A program made the translations under genes and the position numbers. DNA of 27,153 bases from DASPMP01 sp035248725 (GTDB taxonomy: Bacteria; Gemmatimonadota; Gemmatimonadetes; Gemmatimonadales; Gemmatimonadaceae), in contig DATFHG010000209.1 in assembly GCA_035248725.1 (NCBI GenBank), positions 1 to 27,153 on the forward strand, given 5' to 3'. Within the stretch, counting starts at the first letter, position 1. Each line of letters begins with the position of its first letter. Under the pieces are notes generated by a model that saw only the letters and a list, made by a program, of their open reading frames with translations, had not been told where the DNA came from and made no database searches. Positions 16,438 to 23,908 of the stretch are shown here, one piece after another.

Positions 16438-16752
16438 TCAGACCTCGTCGGTATCGAACAGGTACATCTGCACGTCGGCGTCGTCGGGAGCGAGCACGCG
16501 GCGGTCGGCCGCACACTCCCGTCCCACGGGCGTCGCGAACGCCTGGCGGATGGCCGCGAGGTCGTCGAAGTACAACGTCCCGATGAGATAGGGCTCCGGA
16601 TCGCCGGCGGGCGTGAGAATCGGCCGGCGACTCACCTCGTACCGTCGCAGCCCCGGCAGCTTCTTCGCGAGCGGAATGTGTACATCGCGATAGTGAGTGT
16701 CGAATGCCTGCGGGTCCTTCGGGGTGCGGTAGATCACGACCATGCGCGCCAT
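16438..16752 (-). CDS. EthD-family protein
   Basis: 104 residues. MARMVVIYRTPKDPQAFDTH followed by YRDVHIPLAKKLPGLRRYEV is the EthD signature (Y.. .H.PL..K.PGL..Y), and YLIGTLYFDDLAAIRQAFAT completes the ferredoxin-like dimeric alpha/beta barrel. Family members take part in ether degradation or act as small cofactor-independent enzymes; most are uncharacterised. The ATG has GGAGA eight bases upstream. It lies 68 bp after the phosphatase gene on the same strand and might be the last gene of that operon, but its function fits the nearby YCII/VOC group better. Confidence 0.9.
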   Translation of the reverse strand: MARMVVIYRTPKDPQAFDTHYRDVHIPLAKKLPGLRRYEVSRRPILTPAGDPEPYLIGTLYFDDLAAIRQAFATPVGRECAADRRVLAPDDADVQMYLFDTDEV

Positions 16753-16820
16753 TTCGTAGTCTCCGATGAATGCACCGGAGACTAGCGACTTCGCGTGGCC
16801 GCGACGCGCGAAGCCGTTCC

Positions 16821-18065
16821 CTACACCGACTCGCGCGTCGCCGCCAGCATCGTCAGATCATCGTGCGGCTCCGCTTGCCGCGCAAAGTGCTTCAACGCGT
16901 CCACCACGTCGCGCACCAGATCCGGCGCCGACGGCTCACTCCCGCGCAGCACTGCGCGCAACCGCTCGCCGCCGAACACCTCGTCCGTGGGACTTCGCGC
17001 TTCCACGAGCCCGTCGGTGAACGCGAACAGGCTCGCGCCCGGTTCGAGGCTCGCCTGCTCTGCCCGGAATACCGAGTCCGGCATCATGCCGAGCGCGGGT
17101 CCGGTTGGACGCAGCTCCTCGATCACGCCGTCGCCGCCAATGACGAGCGCCGGCTCGTGGCCGGCGTTCACATAGTCCAGCCCTCCGTATGCGGGATCCA
17201 GCACCGCCATGAACACCGTCGCGAACATGTTGGTGCGACCGTGCAGGCGCGCGATGTAGTTGTTGGTAAAACCCGCCACCCGCACCAGCATGTCGCCCGG
17301 CGTCGCCGACTCCAGCGACTGCATCACCACCGAGCGCCGCCCGCCCACCATCTGGATCGCGCCGCCGCCGACCGGGTCGGCCGACGCGCGAATGAGACTC
17401 CGGAAGAGCGCCATGAACAACGCCGCGCCAACGCCCTTGTTGCACACGTCCCCCACCACGAGCATCAGGCTGCCGGACGGCGCCAGCTGGAATGCGTCAT
17501 AGAAATCGCCTGAGACCTGGCGCGCCGGATGCAGCGCTGCGTCGAGCTGCACCCCCGGCACGATCGGCAGCGACTCGGGGAGAAAATCGCGCTGGATGGT
17601 GCGCGCCACGTCCATGTCGCGACGCAGGTTCTGATTGTCGCGCTGGCCGCGGCGATCCACCGCCGCGCTGACGCGTGCATGCAGCATCGCGGGCCCGCAT
17701 TGCGTCGGGAGAAATTCGTCGGCGCCGCGCGCCAGGCACCGCTCGATCGCGTCCACGTCATTCTTCGCCGACGTCACGATCACGGGCACGTTCGCCAGAT
17801 GCGGATCGCTCCGCAGCGCCTCGACGAACTGCGCGCCTCCGTCCTTCATTCCCGGCACGCCCACGTCCACGAGCACCAGCTCGAAGCGCTCTGCGCGCAG
17901 GCGCGACAGCGCGTCGGCGCCATCTGCCACGATGAATGCGAAGTACCCTTCCGCCTCGACGTGACGACTCAGCTGCCCGGCGCCGGCGCTGCCGACGAGC
18001 AGCGCCTTGCGCGGCACACGCAGCGTGGTCTGCGTCGCACTCGGTGGGGTGGGATGCCTGGTCAC
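16821..18065 (-). CDS. Receiver-like domain fused to PP2C-type (SpoIIE/RsbU) serine phosphatase
   Basis: 414 residues. The N-terminal receiver-like domain (18-135) keeps the phospho-acceptor Asp67 (FELVLVDVGVPGM), Thr98/Ser99 and Lys101 (VTSAKND), but the acidic pair that binds magnesium after strand 1 is missing: that strand reads KALLVGSAGAG. A linker helix (145-162, RRDMDVARTIQRDFLP) leads to the phosphatase domain with metal ligands in VSGDFYD (Asp187, Asp190), VVGDVCNKGVGAALFMALFR (Asp206), FAFTDGLVEA (Asp351) and HDDLTML (Asp402/403). The phosphatase is therefore probably active, while receiver control may not be by ordinary phosphorylation. Such enzymes dephosphorylate STAS anti-anti-sigma proteins. 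The GTG start overlaps the PrsW-like stop codon (GTGA). An RsbW-STAS gene, a likely partner, lies at 23909. Confidence 0.9.
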   Translation of the reverse strand: MTRHPTPPSATQTTLRVPRKALLVGSAGAGQLSRHVEAEGYFAFIVADGADALSRLRAERFELVLVDVGVPGMKDGGAQFVEALRSDPHLANVPVIVTSAKNDVDAIERCLARGADEFLPTQCGPAMLHARVSAAVDRRGQRDNQNLRRDMDVARTIQRDFLPESLPIVPGVQLDAALHPARQVSGDFYDAFQLAPSGSLMLVVGDVCNKGVGAALFMALFRSLIRASADPVGGGAIQMVGGRRSVVMQSLESATPGDMLVRVAGFTNNYIARLHGRTNMFATVFMAVLDPAYGGLDYVNAGHEPALVIGGDGVIEELRPTGPALGMMPDSVFRAEQASLEPGASLFAFTDGLVEARSPTDEVFGGERLRAVLRGSEPSAPDLVRDVVDALKHFARQAEPHDDLTMLAATRESV

Positions 18066-19081
18066 TTCTGCATCTCGTCCAGCAGGTTGAGCTGCCAGAG
18101 GTCCTGCGTTCTGGTGTGAATGAACGGATGCAGCGCGAGCATGCCGGTCTTCCCGATGTTCCGTTCCAGATAGCGCAGTTCCACGAAGGTGTCGTGTATC
18201 GCGGAATCGGGCGCGGCCGGTGCGTCGAAGCCGGCTTCACGCATCATCAGCAGTCCCTTCGCGCGGATGCCCAGCTCGGCCCGGAGCCGCAGAAGACACA
18301 GCATGTCCACGATTACCTCCGGCGCGAAGCGGCTGCGCAGCGTGGTGAGGTACTGTCCCACCGGTGTCTCCGACATCTGTCCGTTGCGCACGGTCCGCAA
18401 CAGCTCCTGATCCATGTCGAAACCCGACCCCAGCCACGATCTCGTATCGCGCTCGCTCCGCTGAAAGATCGCGATCGCCAGGTACGGGAAGGTCAACATG
18501 ATCGCGGCCGTGGCCAAGAGCGGCTGGAGAAGGAAGTGATTGTACAGCGAATGCAGCACCACGGCTACGCCGAGTCCCGCCAGCAGCGCGTGGAACTCCA
18601 GTGCGTCGGACCGCTTGTGCAGCGTTCTCGCGAGCATCGCGAAGATGGCTGTGGTGCCGCCGTGCATCACCGCCGTGCCGAAGCCCCGCACCACCCACGT
18701 CCAGATCGTCGCATCGGAATCCTGCAGGTAATAGATGTTCTCGAGCACGGCGAAACCGCTTCCCACGGCGAATCCAAGAATCGCGGCGTCCACCACGAAG
18801 CCCACCCGGTTTCGCGACATCAGGTACACGACGTACGCGCCCTTGAGCGTTTCCTCGATCACGGGCGCGACGTACCGGGAGTAGTGCGAGGGATCCAGCC
18901 CGAGCCGGGCGCGGAGCCACACGTTCACGCCGAAGCCGGCGGCGCCGGCAACAACGCCGGCCAGCACCGCGAGCAGCACCGCGCGCAGCGCCACCAGCTT
19001 GTAGCTGTCGATCAGCACCAGCGCGCCGAGGAAGAGCAGGATCGGGAGAACGCTGACGAGTATGGCGACCGCGATGCTCAC
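18062..19081 (-). CDS. prsW: PrsW-family intramembrane metalloprotease with a C-terminal cytosolic extension
   Basis: 339 residues from GTG. Residues 1-207 are hydrophobic with about seven to eight membrane segments and hold the PrsW motifs: APVIEETLKGAYVVYLMSRN (Glu76, Glu77, Lys80), ILGFAVGSGFAVLENIYYLQ (Glu114, Asn115), TAVMHGGTTAIF (His140) and VLHSLYNHFLLQP (His177, Asn181). In Bacillus subtilis PrsW makes the first cut in the membrane anti-sigma factor RsiW. Residues 208-339 are a soluble, mainly helical tail (VDMLCLLRLRAELGIRAKGL, FVELRYLERNIGKTGMLALH), not part of the minimal family. Both ends overlap neighbours by four bases: the peptidase-barrel gene upstream and the phosphatase gene downstream. 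An ECF sigma/anti-sigma pair lies about 3 kb upstream on the same strand. Family call good; substrate inferred only. Confidence 0.88.
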   Translation of the reverse strand: MSIAVAILVSVLPILLFLGALVLIDSYKLVALRAVLLAVLAGVVAGAAGFGVNVWLRARLGLDPSHYSRYVAPVIEETLKGAYVVYLMSRNRVGFVVDAAILGFAVGSGFAVLENIYYLQDSDATIWTWVVRGFGTAVMHGGTTAIFAMLARTLHKRSDALEFHALLAGLGVAVVLHSLYNHFLLQPLLATAAIMLTFPYLAIAIFQRSERDTRSWLGSGFDMDQELLRTVRNGQMSETPVGQYLTTLRSRFAPEVIVDMLCLLRLRAELGIRAKGLLMMREAGFDAPAAPDSAIHDTFVELRYLERNIGKTGMLALHPFIHTRTQDLWQLNLLDEMQK

Positions 19082-22056
19082 ATGATCTTGAGCGAGGCCA
19101 TCACCACGCCGCGCGTCGGCACACCGTCGCCGCGGGCCACCGCGGAGCCGAAAGAGAGCGTCGAGTCCAGGTGCGACAGCGTCACCAGTCGCACGTCGAT
19201 CTGCGCGCCCGCGCTCTCGAAGGAACGTCGGGCCGCGTCGTCATCGGGATCGGTGACGAGGCCCGTGCCGAACAGCGAAAGCGACGCCCAGCGCAGGTAC
19301 GCGCTCGGCACACCCACCTTCCGGAAGCGCAGCGGCGGCGACATCCACTCCAGCTGCGCTTTGCCATAGGTCGCGCCGCCCACCTCGTTGATCTCGAGGC
19401 CCGGAAAGCTCTCGATGTTGCGGAACTGCTTGATGTCGCGGTGGTCCACCCAGTTGTTGGCGAAGCCACCGAAGTAGAATCGTGCGAAGGGATCGTTCCG
19501 GTTCCCCGCTCGCGCCAGCCCGGCTCCCGCACCCGCGCGGAACCACAGGGACGAGTGGTCCAGCGGCAGCAGCACTCCCTTCGACGCATCCATGCTCACG
19601 CGCGGATACAGCACGTCATTCACATAGTTGCCCCGGATCGCGCCGTCCCACGTGGCGCCGAGCTCGTCGTCGATGGCGCCGAGCGACTTGCGAAGCGACG
19701 CGTACGAGAGGTCGCCCGAGAACGCCGCGAGCTTGTCGAACGACGCCGCGACGTTCTGGAATTCCGGCAGCGTCGCGAGCCCGCCATATCCCGCCGCCTG
19801 CACCGTGTACCCGAAGGTCGTCGGACCGTCGAAGTAGAGGTTGTGCTGATACTGCAGCGCGAGCGAGTAGCCGCGACGGCTCACCTTCGTGGGTCCCACG
19901 AGATCGTAGAAGTCCGCGCCGTTGAACGCCCCTGACACCTTCCAGTTCCAGTGCCGGAACGTGCCGCGCAGGTGCAGCCGTTCGTACGAATCGAGCTGTT
20001 GTTCGGGCGAGTAGGACGCGGACAGGTCCAGCCCTGTAGCGCCAAGGCGGTCGGAGAAGTTCAAGCGCATCCCTGCCGCCACGGCGTCGTGGCCCGCCGC
20101 GTCCTGGTATCCCTCGACGATGGGATACGCGTTGTCGAGCCTGAAATTCCGGAGCGTGCTGTAGCTGTGCGTGGCCGCCGTCAGCGAATCGTTGGTCGCG
20201 CTGGGAACCACCGGCGGCACCCACGACTGCACTTCCTTCCGCCGTTCGGCGATCTCGTTGCCAAGGAAGCGGATCGCGCTCACGCCGCGCGCCGGCGCGT
20301 TCGGGATCATCGCGGGCACGAACCCCGTGCCCGAATACTCGAACACCACGAGCGAATCGTCGGAGATCGGCAGCGGCTTGAAGAAGCCCGTCTCGGCGTT
20401 GCTCAGCACCTCCATCTTCCGCGCCGAGAGGTCGTAGCGGAAGACGTTGGACACCCCCGAGTAGTAGGACGACCCGAACAGGAATCGCCCGTCGCGGGAG
20501 TACACGAAGTTCGACGGCGACCATTCGCCGAACGCGAACAGCTGCTCCGGCGTGGCGTCGCCGGCCAGGAGCTTCGCGACGTCCATGCGCACCAGGCGCT
20601 GGTCACCGCTGGTCTCCGACATCGATCCGATCAGCGCCGTGCCATCCGGCGCAACATCGATGTCGAACAGATCGCGCCCGTACGGCAGCGTCACCACCTG
20701 GTGCCATTCCGTGTAGGGATACGGAACGCGCACCAGCGTCGAGAAGCCGTTGTCGTGGCGCACGCCCCACAGCGACCGGTCCGCCGCGTCGAACGCGAGG
20801 TCGCCGATGCGCGCGTTGCGGATCAGCACGCGCCGGCGCCCCGTGCCGAGATCCAGCGCGAGCAGGTGTCGCCAGTCCGCGTTGTTGGTGGTGTAGAAGA
20901 CCGTACGCGACACCGGATCGAACGCGAGCGAGGTCACGGACAGCCCGCCAGCGGCGACGATGTCGCTGATGCGCGTGAATTTGCCGGACGCGATGTCGAT
21001 CGAGGCGATGTGCGCTTCCTGTCCCGGATATCGCACCGCGACGATGACGCTCGCCTTCGCCGTGTCGTAGTACGCCCGCGACACGGAGCCGAGCACGCGG
21101 TCGGTCAGGGGACGCCCGGTGGTGACAGGATTCTCCCGGATGGCCGCGAGGTTGGAGCGCTGCCACTCGTGCTCCCAGTCGATCCAGCGCGACCATTCCT
21201 CCGCGAGCGATCGGCCGTAGACGTGGCGGAACTGGGACGCGAAATACGCGCGACTCCCCTCGCTGCGATTGACCCACGCGAGGAGTGAATCGTTGCCGTA
21301 CCGGAGGGCGAGGTAGCTGAGAAAGCGCGTGCCGTAGAGGTACGAGTTCGTGCCTACCTGGAAGTCGATCGTGGTGCCTTCCGATTCCAATCCCACCACG
21401 TCGTAGATCATGACGCTGTCGCGCACGCGCGTCCGGAACACCATCTCGTCGTACGGGCCGATGGCCCGTCCCAGCCCTCCGTTCATCCACGTCTCGAGAT
21501 AGGTCGCGATCCCCTCGAGATACCAGCGCGGCGAATACCAGCGCGGCGTCGTGAGATAGCTGTACAGCATCGAGAGGGGCACGTCGGCATTCGGCGTCAC
21601 CTTCCCGAAGAACACTGAGCGGAAGAACCGGTCGCGCGCCGTCGCCTTGTCCGTGGTGACGATGTGCGCCAGCTCGTGATTCATCGACGACGCCATGCGC
21701 TCGGGCGCCGGCGCCGACTCGTAGTCGTGGCCGTACGGGGCGATGCCGATGGTGACGTGGTTCTCAGGGACGGGCCGCGCTCCCGCGTTGCCGTAGTGCC
21801 ACAGGTCGTGCAGCAGCACGTCGATCGGTCCGTCGGGCGTGTACGCGAAGAGCTCTTTGTGGAAATGCAGCGCGTTCTCGAAGCTCGCCGTTACCTGCGG
21901 TATCAGATACGACTCGAGCGGCGACGTGTACACCAGCCGCATGTCCTTCGTGTCGATCGCCTGAAACTGCGCCCCGAGTACGGACGGCAGCACCGCGAGA
22001 CAGACGACGATCCGGATTCGGGCTGCGAGTGGAAGGAGGGGGGTCAAGGGGCCCAA
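19078..22056 (-). CDS. Exported zinc peptidase (HExxH) fused to a beta-propeller and a predicted outer-membrane barrel
   Basis: 992 residues. A signal peptide covers residues 11-29 (AARIRIVVCLAVLPSVLGA). The peptidase domain (30-300) has SSMNHELAHIV (His127, Glu128, His131) and the downstream third-ligand motif WYLEGIATYLETW (Glu181), the gluzincin arrangement. Residues about 320-600 contain WD40/TolB-like propeller strands (ASIDIASGKFTRISDIVA, LFDIDVAPDGTALIGSM, NFVYSRDGRFLFGSSYYSGV). Residues about 650-992 alternate polar and hydrophobic with many aromatic residues (LDLSASYSPEQQL, LHLRGTFRHWNWKVSGAFNG, GYSLALQYQHNLYF, FGGFANNWV), as in BamA/patatin-type barrels. The start is TTG at 22056 or 22047; no ATG or ribosome binding site is available, and a strong hairpin lies 6 bases upstream. 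It overlaps the PrsW gene by four bases. Role unknown; surface proteolysis or sensing is plausible. Confidence 0.85.
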   Translation of the reverse strand: MGPLTPLLPLAARIRIVVCLAVLPSVLGAQFQAIDTKDMRLVYTSPLESYLIPQVTASFENALHFHKELFAYTPDGPIDVLLHDLWHYGNAGARPVPENHVTIGIAPYGHDYESAPAPERMASSMNHELAHIVTTDKATARDRFFRSVFFGKVTPNADVPLSMLYSYLTTPRWYSPRWYLEGIATYLETWMNGGLGRAIGPYDEMVFRTRVRDSVMIYDVVGLESEGTTIDFQVGTNSYLYGTRFLSYLALRYGNDSLLAWVNRSEGSRAYFASQFRHVYGRSLAEEWSRWIDWEHEWQRSNLAAIRENPVTTGRPLTDRVLGSVSRAYYDTAKASVIVAVRYPGQEAHIASIDIASGKFTRISDIVAAGGLSVTSLAFDPVSRTVFYTTNNADWRHLLALDLGTGRRRVLIRNARIGDLAFDAADRSLWGVRHDNGFSTLVRVPYPYTEWHQVVTLPYGRDLFDIDVAPDGTALIGSMSETSGDQRLVRMDVAKLLAGDATPEQLFAFGEWSPSNFVYSRDGRFLFGSSYYSGVSNVFRYDLSARKMEVLSNAETGFFKPLPISDDSLVVFEYSGTGFVPAMIPNAPARGVSAIRFLGNEIAERRKEVQSWVPPVVPSATNDSLTAATHSYSTLRNFRLDNAYPIVEGYQDAAGHDAVAAGMRLNFSDRLGATGLDLSASYSPEQQLDSYERLHLRGTFRHWNWKVSGAFNGADFYDLVGPTKVSRRGYSLALQYQHNLYFDGPTTFGYTVQAAGYGGLATLPEFQNVAASFDKLAAFSGDLSYASLRKSLGAIDDELGATWDGAIRGNYVNDVLYPRVSMDASKGVLLPLDHSSLWFRAGAGAGLARAGNRNDPFARFYFGGFANNWVDHRDIKQFRNIESFPGLEINEVGGATYGKAQLEWMSPPLRFRKVGVPSAYLRWASLSLFGTGLVTDPDDDAARRSFESAGAQIDVRLVTLSHLDSTLSFGSAVARGDGVPTRGVVMASLKIM

Positions 22057-22061
22057 AGTAA

Positions 22062-22103
22062 GCGCTGGCCCAGGCTCTCGTTAGACGGAGCCGGGGCCAG
22101 CGC
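22062..22103 (-). terminator. Strong hairpin between the anti-sigma gene and the peptidase-barrel gene
   Basis: The arms GCGCTGGCCCAGGCTC (22062-22077) and GAGCCGGGGCCAGCGC (22088-22103) pair over 16 positions with one mismatch around a 10-base loop. On the minus strand it begins 38 bases after the anti-sigma stop and is followed by TTACTTT, a weak T-rich tract, so it may be an intrinsic terminator or attenuator. Its foot is 6 bases from the TTG start at 22056, so it could also hide or define that start. Confidence 0.6.
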
Positions 22104-22141
22104 GGAGGAACTCCTCGTTCAGCTACTTCGGACCGTTCAGC

Positions 22142-23212
22142 TCACTGCTGCATGCGCATCGCCGCGCTCATGAACAGCTCCGACATCTGCGCGTTGCGCG
22201 ACACGGCGCGGAACAGCTCGGCGGACAGCAGCTGCCGATACGCGTCGTTCGCGAGCAGCGATCGGAACGCGTCGTTGGCCATGAGCTCACGGAACGCGGC
22301 GTTCGCCTGCAGTTCGCGGAACGCGTCGTTCGCCAGCAGCTGGCGGTACGCCGCGTTGGCCTGCAGTTGGTGGAACGCCTCGCTGTTCTGCAGTGCGTGC
22401 ATCGCCTCGGTGTTCTGCGCCATCCGCATCGCTTCGGTGTTTTGCGCGGTGCGCGAAGCCGCCTGCGCCTGCAGCTCGCGGAACAGCGCGTTGCTCTGCA
22501 GCTCACGATACGCCGCGTTCGACTGCAGCTCGCGATACGCCTCGGTGGACATGAGCTTGCGGAACATCTCGTTCGACTGCAGCTCGCGGAACGCGTCGTT
22601 CCGCATCGCGGTTCTGAACGCGTCGCTCTTGACCAGCGTCAGGATCTCGTCGTTCTGGAACAGCGCCTGAACGTCCGGGTTGTCGAGCGTGACGTCGCGC
22701 TCCGAGATGGAACGGTTGCGATACCGCCCTGCCTGCTGCACGCCCGCGATGCTGTCGCTGCGGAGGCCGCCGATCGTGCCCGCTTCGCGGCCGGTGGGCG
22801 GATAGCCGACGATGACGACGGCGACAATGGCGATCGCCGCCACGACGGTGCTCCCGATAACCAGCGCTTTCTTTGCCATCATCGACTCCCCCATTCGAAG
22901 TGTGACTGCTTGCAGCGATGAAACGGACTCTCGAAAGAATTCCTGCATGGTGATCCACAACGATCCCAGTCCCTGCGGCCGCGGTGCGGGTGGTGGCACC
23001 GCGTCGAGGATCGCCTGACGCAGGTGCGGCGGAGGCGGAGTTGCCCGCTGCTCCACCCTGTCCAGCAGTGCCGCCACTTCCCGCAGCTCCGCCGCCAGCG
23101 CGCGTGCCTCGGGATCATGCTCCGTCAACGACCGGAGCTCCGCGCTCGCCTCCGGCGTGTTCTCTCCGTCGATCTCCCGATGTATCAGCTCGATCAGCTT
23201 GGGACTCAGCAT
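22142..23212 (-). CDS. One-pass membrane anti-sigma-like protein with a nine-residue repeat domain
   Basis: 356 residues. The N-terminal part (1-75; LIELIHREIDGENTPEASAE, DPEARALAAELREVAALLDR) resembles the helical anti-sigma domain but has no HxxxCxxC zinc motif. A membrane helix lies at about 116-137 (ALVIGSTVVAAIAIVAVVIV). Residues about 178-350, presumably periplasmic, are about nineteen copies of a nine-residue unit N-x-A-F/Y-R-x-L-x-A/S, for example NDAFRELQS, NEMFRKLMS, TEAYRELQS, NAAYRELQS and NDAFRSLLA, with two register slips near 249-280. The protein starts 8 bp after the ECF sigma gene, the usual place for an anti-sigma factor. The repeat may form a long helix that binds protein or peptidoglycan, or be a protease-sensitive sensor; this is inference. 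Low complexity makes database similarity unreliable. Confidence 0.78.
   Translation of the reverse strand: MLSPKLIELIHREIDGENTPEASAELRSLTEHDPEARALAAELREVAALLDRVEQRATPPPPHLRQAILDAVPPPAPRPQGLGSLWITMQEFFRESVSSLQAVTLRMGESMMAKKALVIGSTVVAAIAIVAVVIVGYPPTGREAGTIGGLRSDSIAGVQQAGRYRNRSISERDVTLDNPDVQALFQNDEILTLVKSDAFRTAMRNDAFRELQSNEMFRKLMSTEAYRELQSNAAYRELQSNALFRELQAQAASRTAQNTEAMRMAQNTEAMHALQNSEAFHQLQANAAYRQLLANDAFRELQANAAFRELMANDAFRSLLANDAYRQLLSAELFRAVSRNAQMSELFMSAAMRMQQ
22163..22681 (-). repeat. 27-bp tandem repeat array encoding nine-residue units
   Basis: About nineteen adjoining units with no spacers lie inside the anti-sigma gene. On the plus strand the recurring core is GGAACGCGTCGTTCGCCAGC with variation in the last third of each unit. 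Two units differ in length, giving register shifts, and all copies differ from each other, so the array is old rather than freshly expanded. The same repetition makes a long shadow frame on the opposite strand. Confidence 0.85.
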
Positions 23213-23220
23213 CCTGTGGC

Positions 23221-23787
23221 CTAGATGTGCGCGAGCAGTGCGACGCGCAGCCGCTCCCGCGCGGTAAAGAGGCGTGACTTGACGGTGCGGACGGGAACCT
23301 CCAGCACGCTGGCGATCTCCTCGTAGGAGAGGAACCTGAAGTGACGCAAGACCACCACCGCGCGATCGTTCGTCGTGAGATCCATCATCGCTCTCGCCAC
23401 CAGGTCCTCCGCCTCCACGGCGTCGTCGGCCGCGGCTGCGGATGCCGGGATGGAAGAGCGTTCGTCCAGCGTGACCATCGGCTTCCGTCGTTTGAGATGG
23501 TTCAACGACTCGTTCACCGTCATGCGGTAGATCCAGCTGAACACGCGGTACTGCGGGTCGTACGACTGCATCGAAGCGAACACGTTGCAGAACACCGCCT
23601 GCGTGACGTCTTCGGCGTCCTGCACGTTCCCGAGCATCCTGAGCGCGATCGTGAACACACGACGTTCGTACCGGTCGACAAGGCCGGCTGCCGCTTCCCC
23701 CTTCGGGTCACCCTCCAGAAACGCCCTGACCAGCGCCCGATCCTGCTCGTCCGCTGCTACAGACGTCTCGTATGAAGTACAACGCAT
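23221..23787 (-). CDS. ECF-type RNA polymerase sigma factor
   Basis: 188 residues, normal length for the ECF group. Region 2 (about 30-100): DRYERRVFTIALRMLGNVQD, then AEDVTQAVFCNVFASMQSYD, with the promoter-melting stretch YRVFSWIYRMTVNESLNHLK. Region 4 (about 130-188): MMDLTTNDRAVVVLRHFRFL, then SYEEIASVLEVPVRTVKSRL, the helix-turn-helix that reads the -35 box. The linker has a Ser/Ala/Asp-rich run (111-127). The start is the only ATG giving a standard N-terminus; a longer open frame upstream is noncoding. The stop lies 8 bp before the anti-sigma-like gene, a classic sigma/anti-sigma pair. It is divergent from the RsbW-STAS fusion gene, so both share the 121-bp region 23788-23908. Target promoters unknown. 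Confidence 0.95.
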   Translation of the reverse strand: MRCTSYETSVAADEQDRALVRAFLEGDPKGEAAAGLVDRYERRVFTIALRMLGNVQDAEDVTQAVFCNVFASMQSYDPQYRVFSWIYRMTVNESLNHLKRRKPMVTLDERSSIPASAAAADDAVEAEDLVARAMMDLTTNDRAVVVLRHFRFLSYEEIASVLEVPVRTVKSRLFTARERLRVALLAHI

Positions 23788-23859
23788 GGCGGCAAAGGTT
23801 GGAAGCGTGGTCGAGACGCCGTTAACGTGCACCCTGGGCCAGACGGGCGCAAACGAGGC

Positions 23860-23889
23860 GGGAGGCCGGGGGCGGGCGGGAGGCGGGAG
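23860..23889 (+). promoter_or_regulatory. G-quadruplex-prone G-rich tract in the divergent promoter/leader
   Basis: Four or more runs of three or more G on the plus strand are separated by loops of 1-5 bases (GGG, then GGGGG, GGG, GGG and GGG). It lies between the divergent sigma gene and the RsbW-STAS gene, starting about 50 bases before the ATG at 23909 and probably within its leader. The unit GCGGGAGGC recurs three times. A folded quadruplex could affect transcription or translation of the fusion gene; this is not shown by sequence alone. Confidence 0.55.
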
Positions 23890-23908
23890 GCCGGAGGCAA
23901 CGGACAAA

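Noticed and set aside
17936..21288. Long plus-strand open frames opposite the PrsW and peptidase-barrel genes (17936-19369 and 19951-21288)
   Set aside because: Arg/His/Val-rich products without motifs; the minus strand carries the PrsW and HExxH motifs in tightly overlapping genes.
22152..22670. Plus-strand 172-codon Ser/Cys-rich open frame with regular spacing
   Set aside because: It is the antisense reading of the nine-residue repeat array. Its apparent regularity comes from the 27-bp repeat, and the minus strand has the membrane helix and the sigma-linked context.
22163..22681. CRISPR-like regular repeats
   Set aside because: The 27-bp units are contiguous with no unique spacers, drift in sequence, and stay in frame in a protein gene.
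23788..23850. ECF-type autoregulated promoter before the sigma gene
   Set aside because: No GGAAC-like -35 element paired with a GTC-like -10 at proper spacing could be found by eye.
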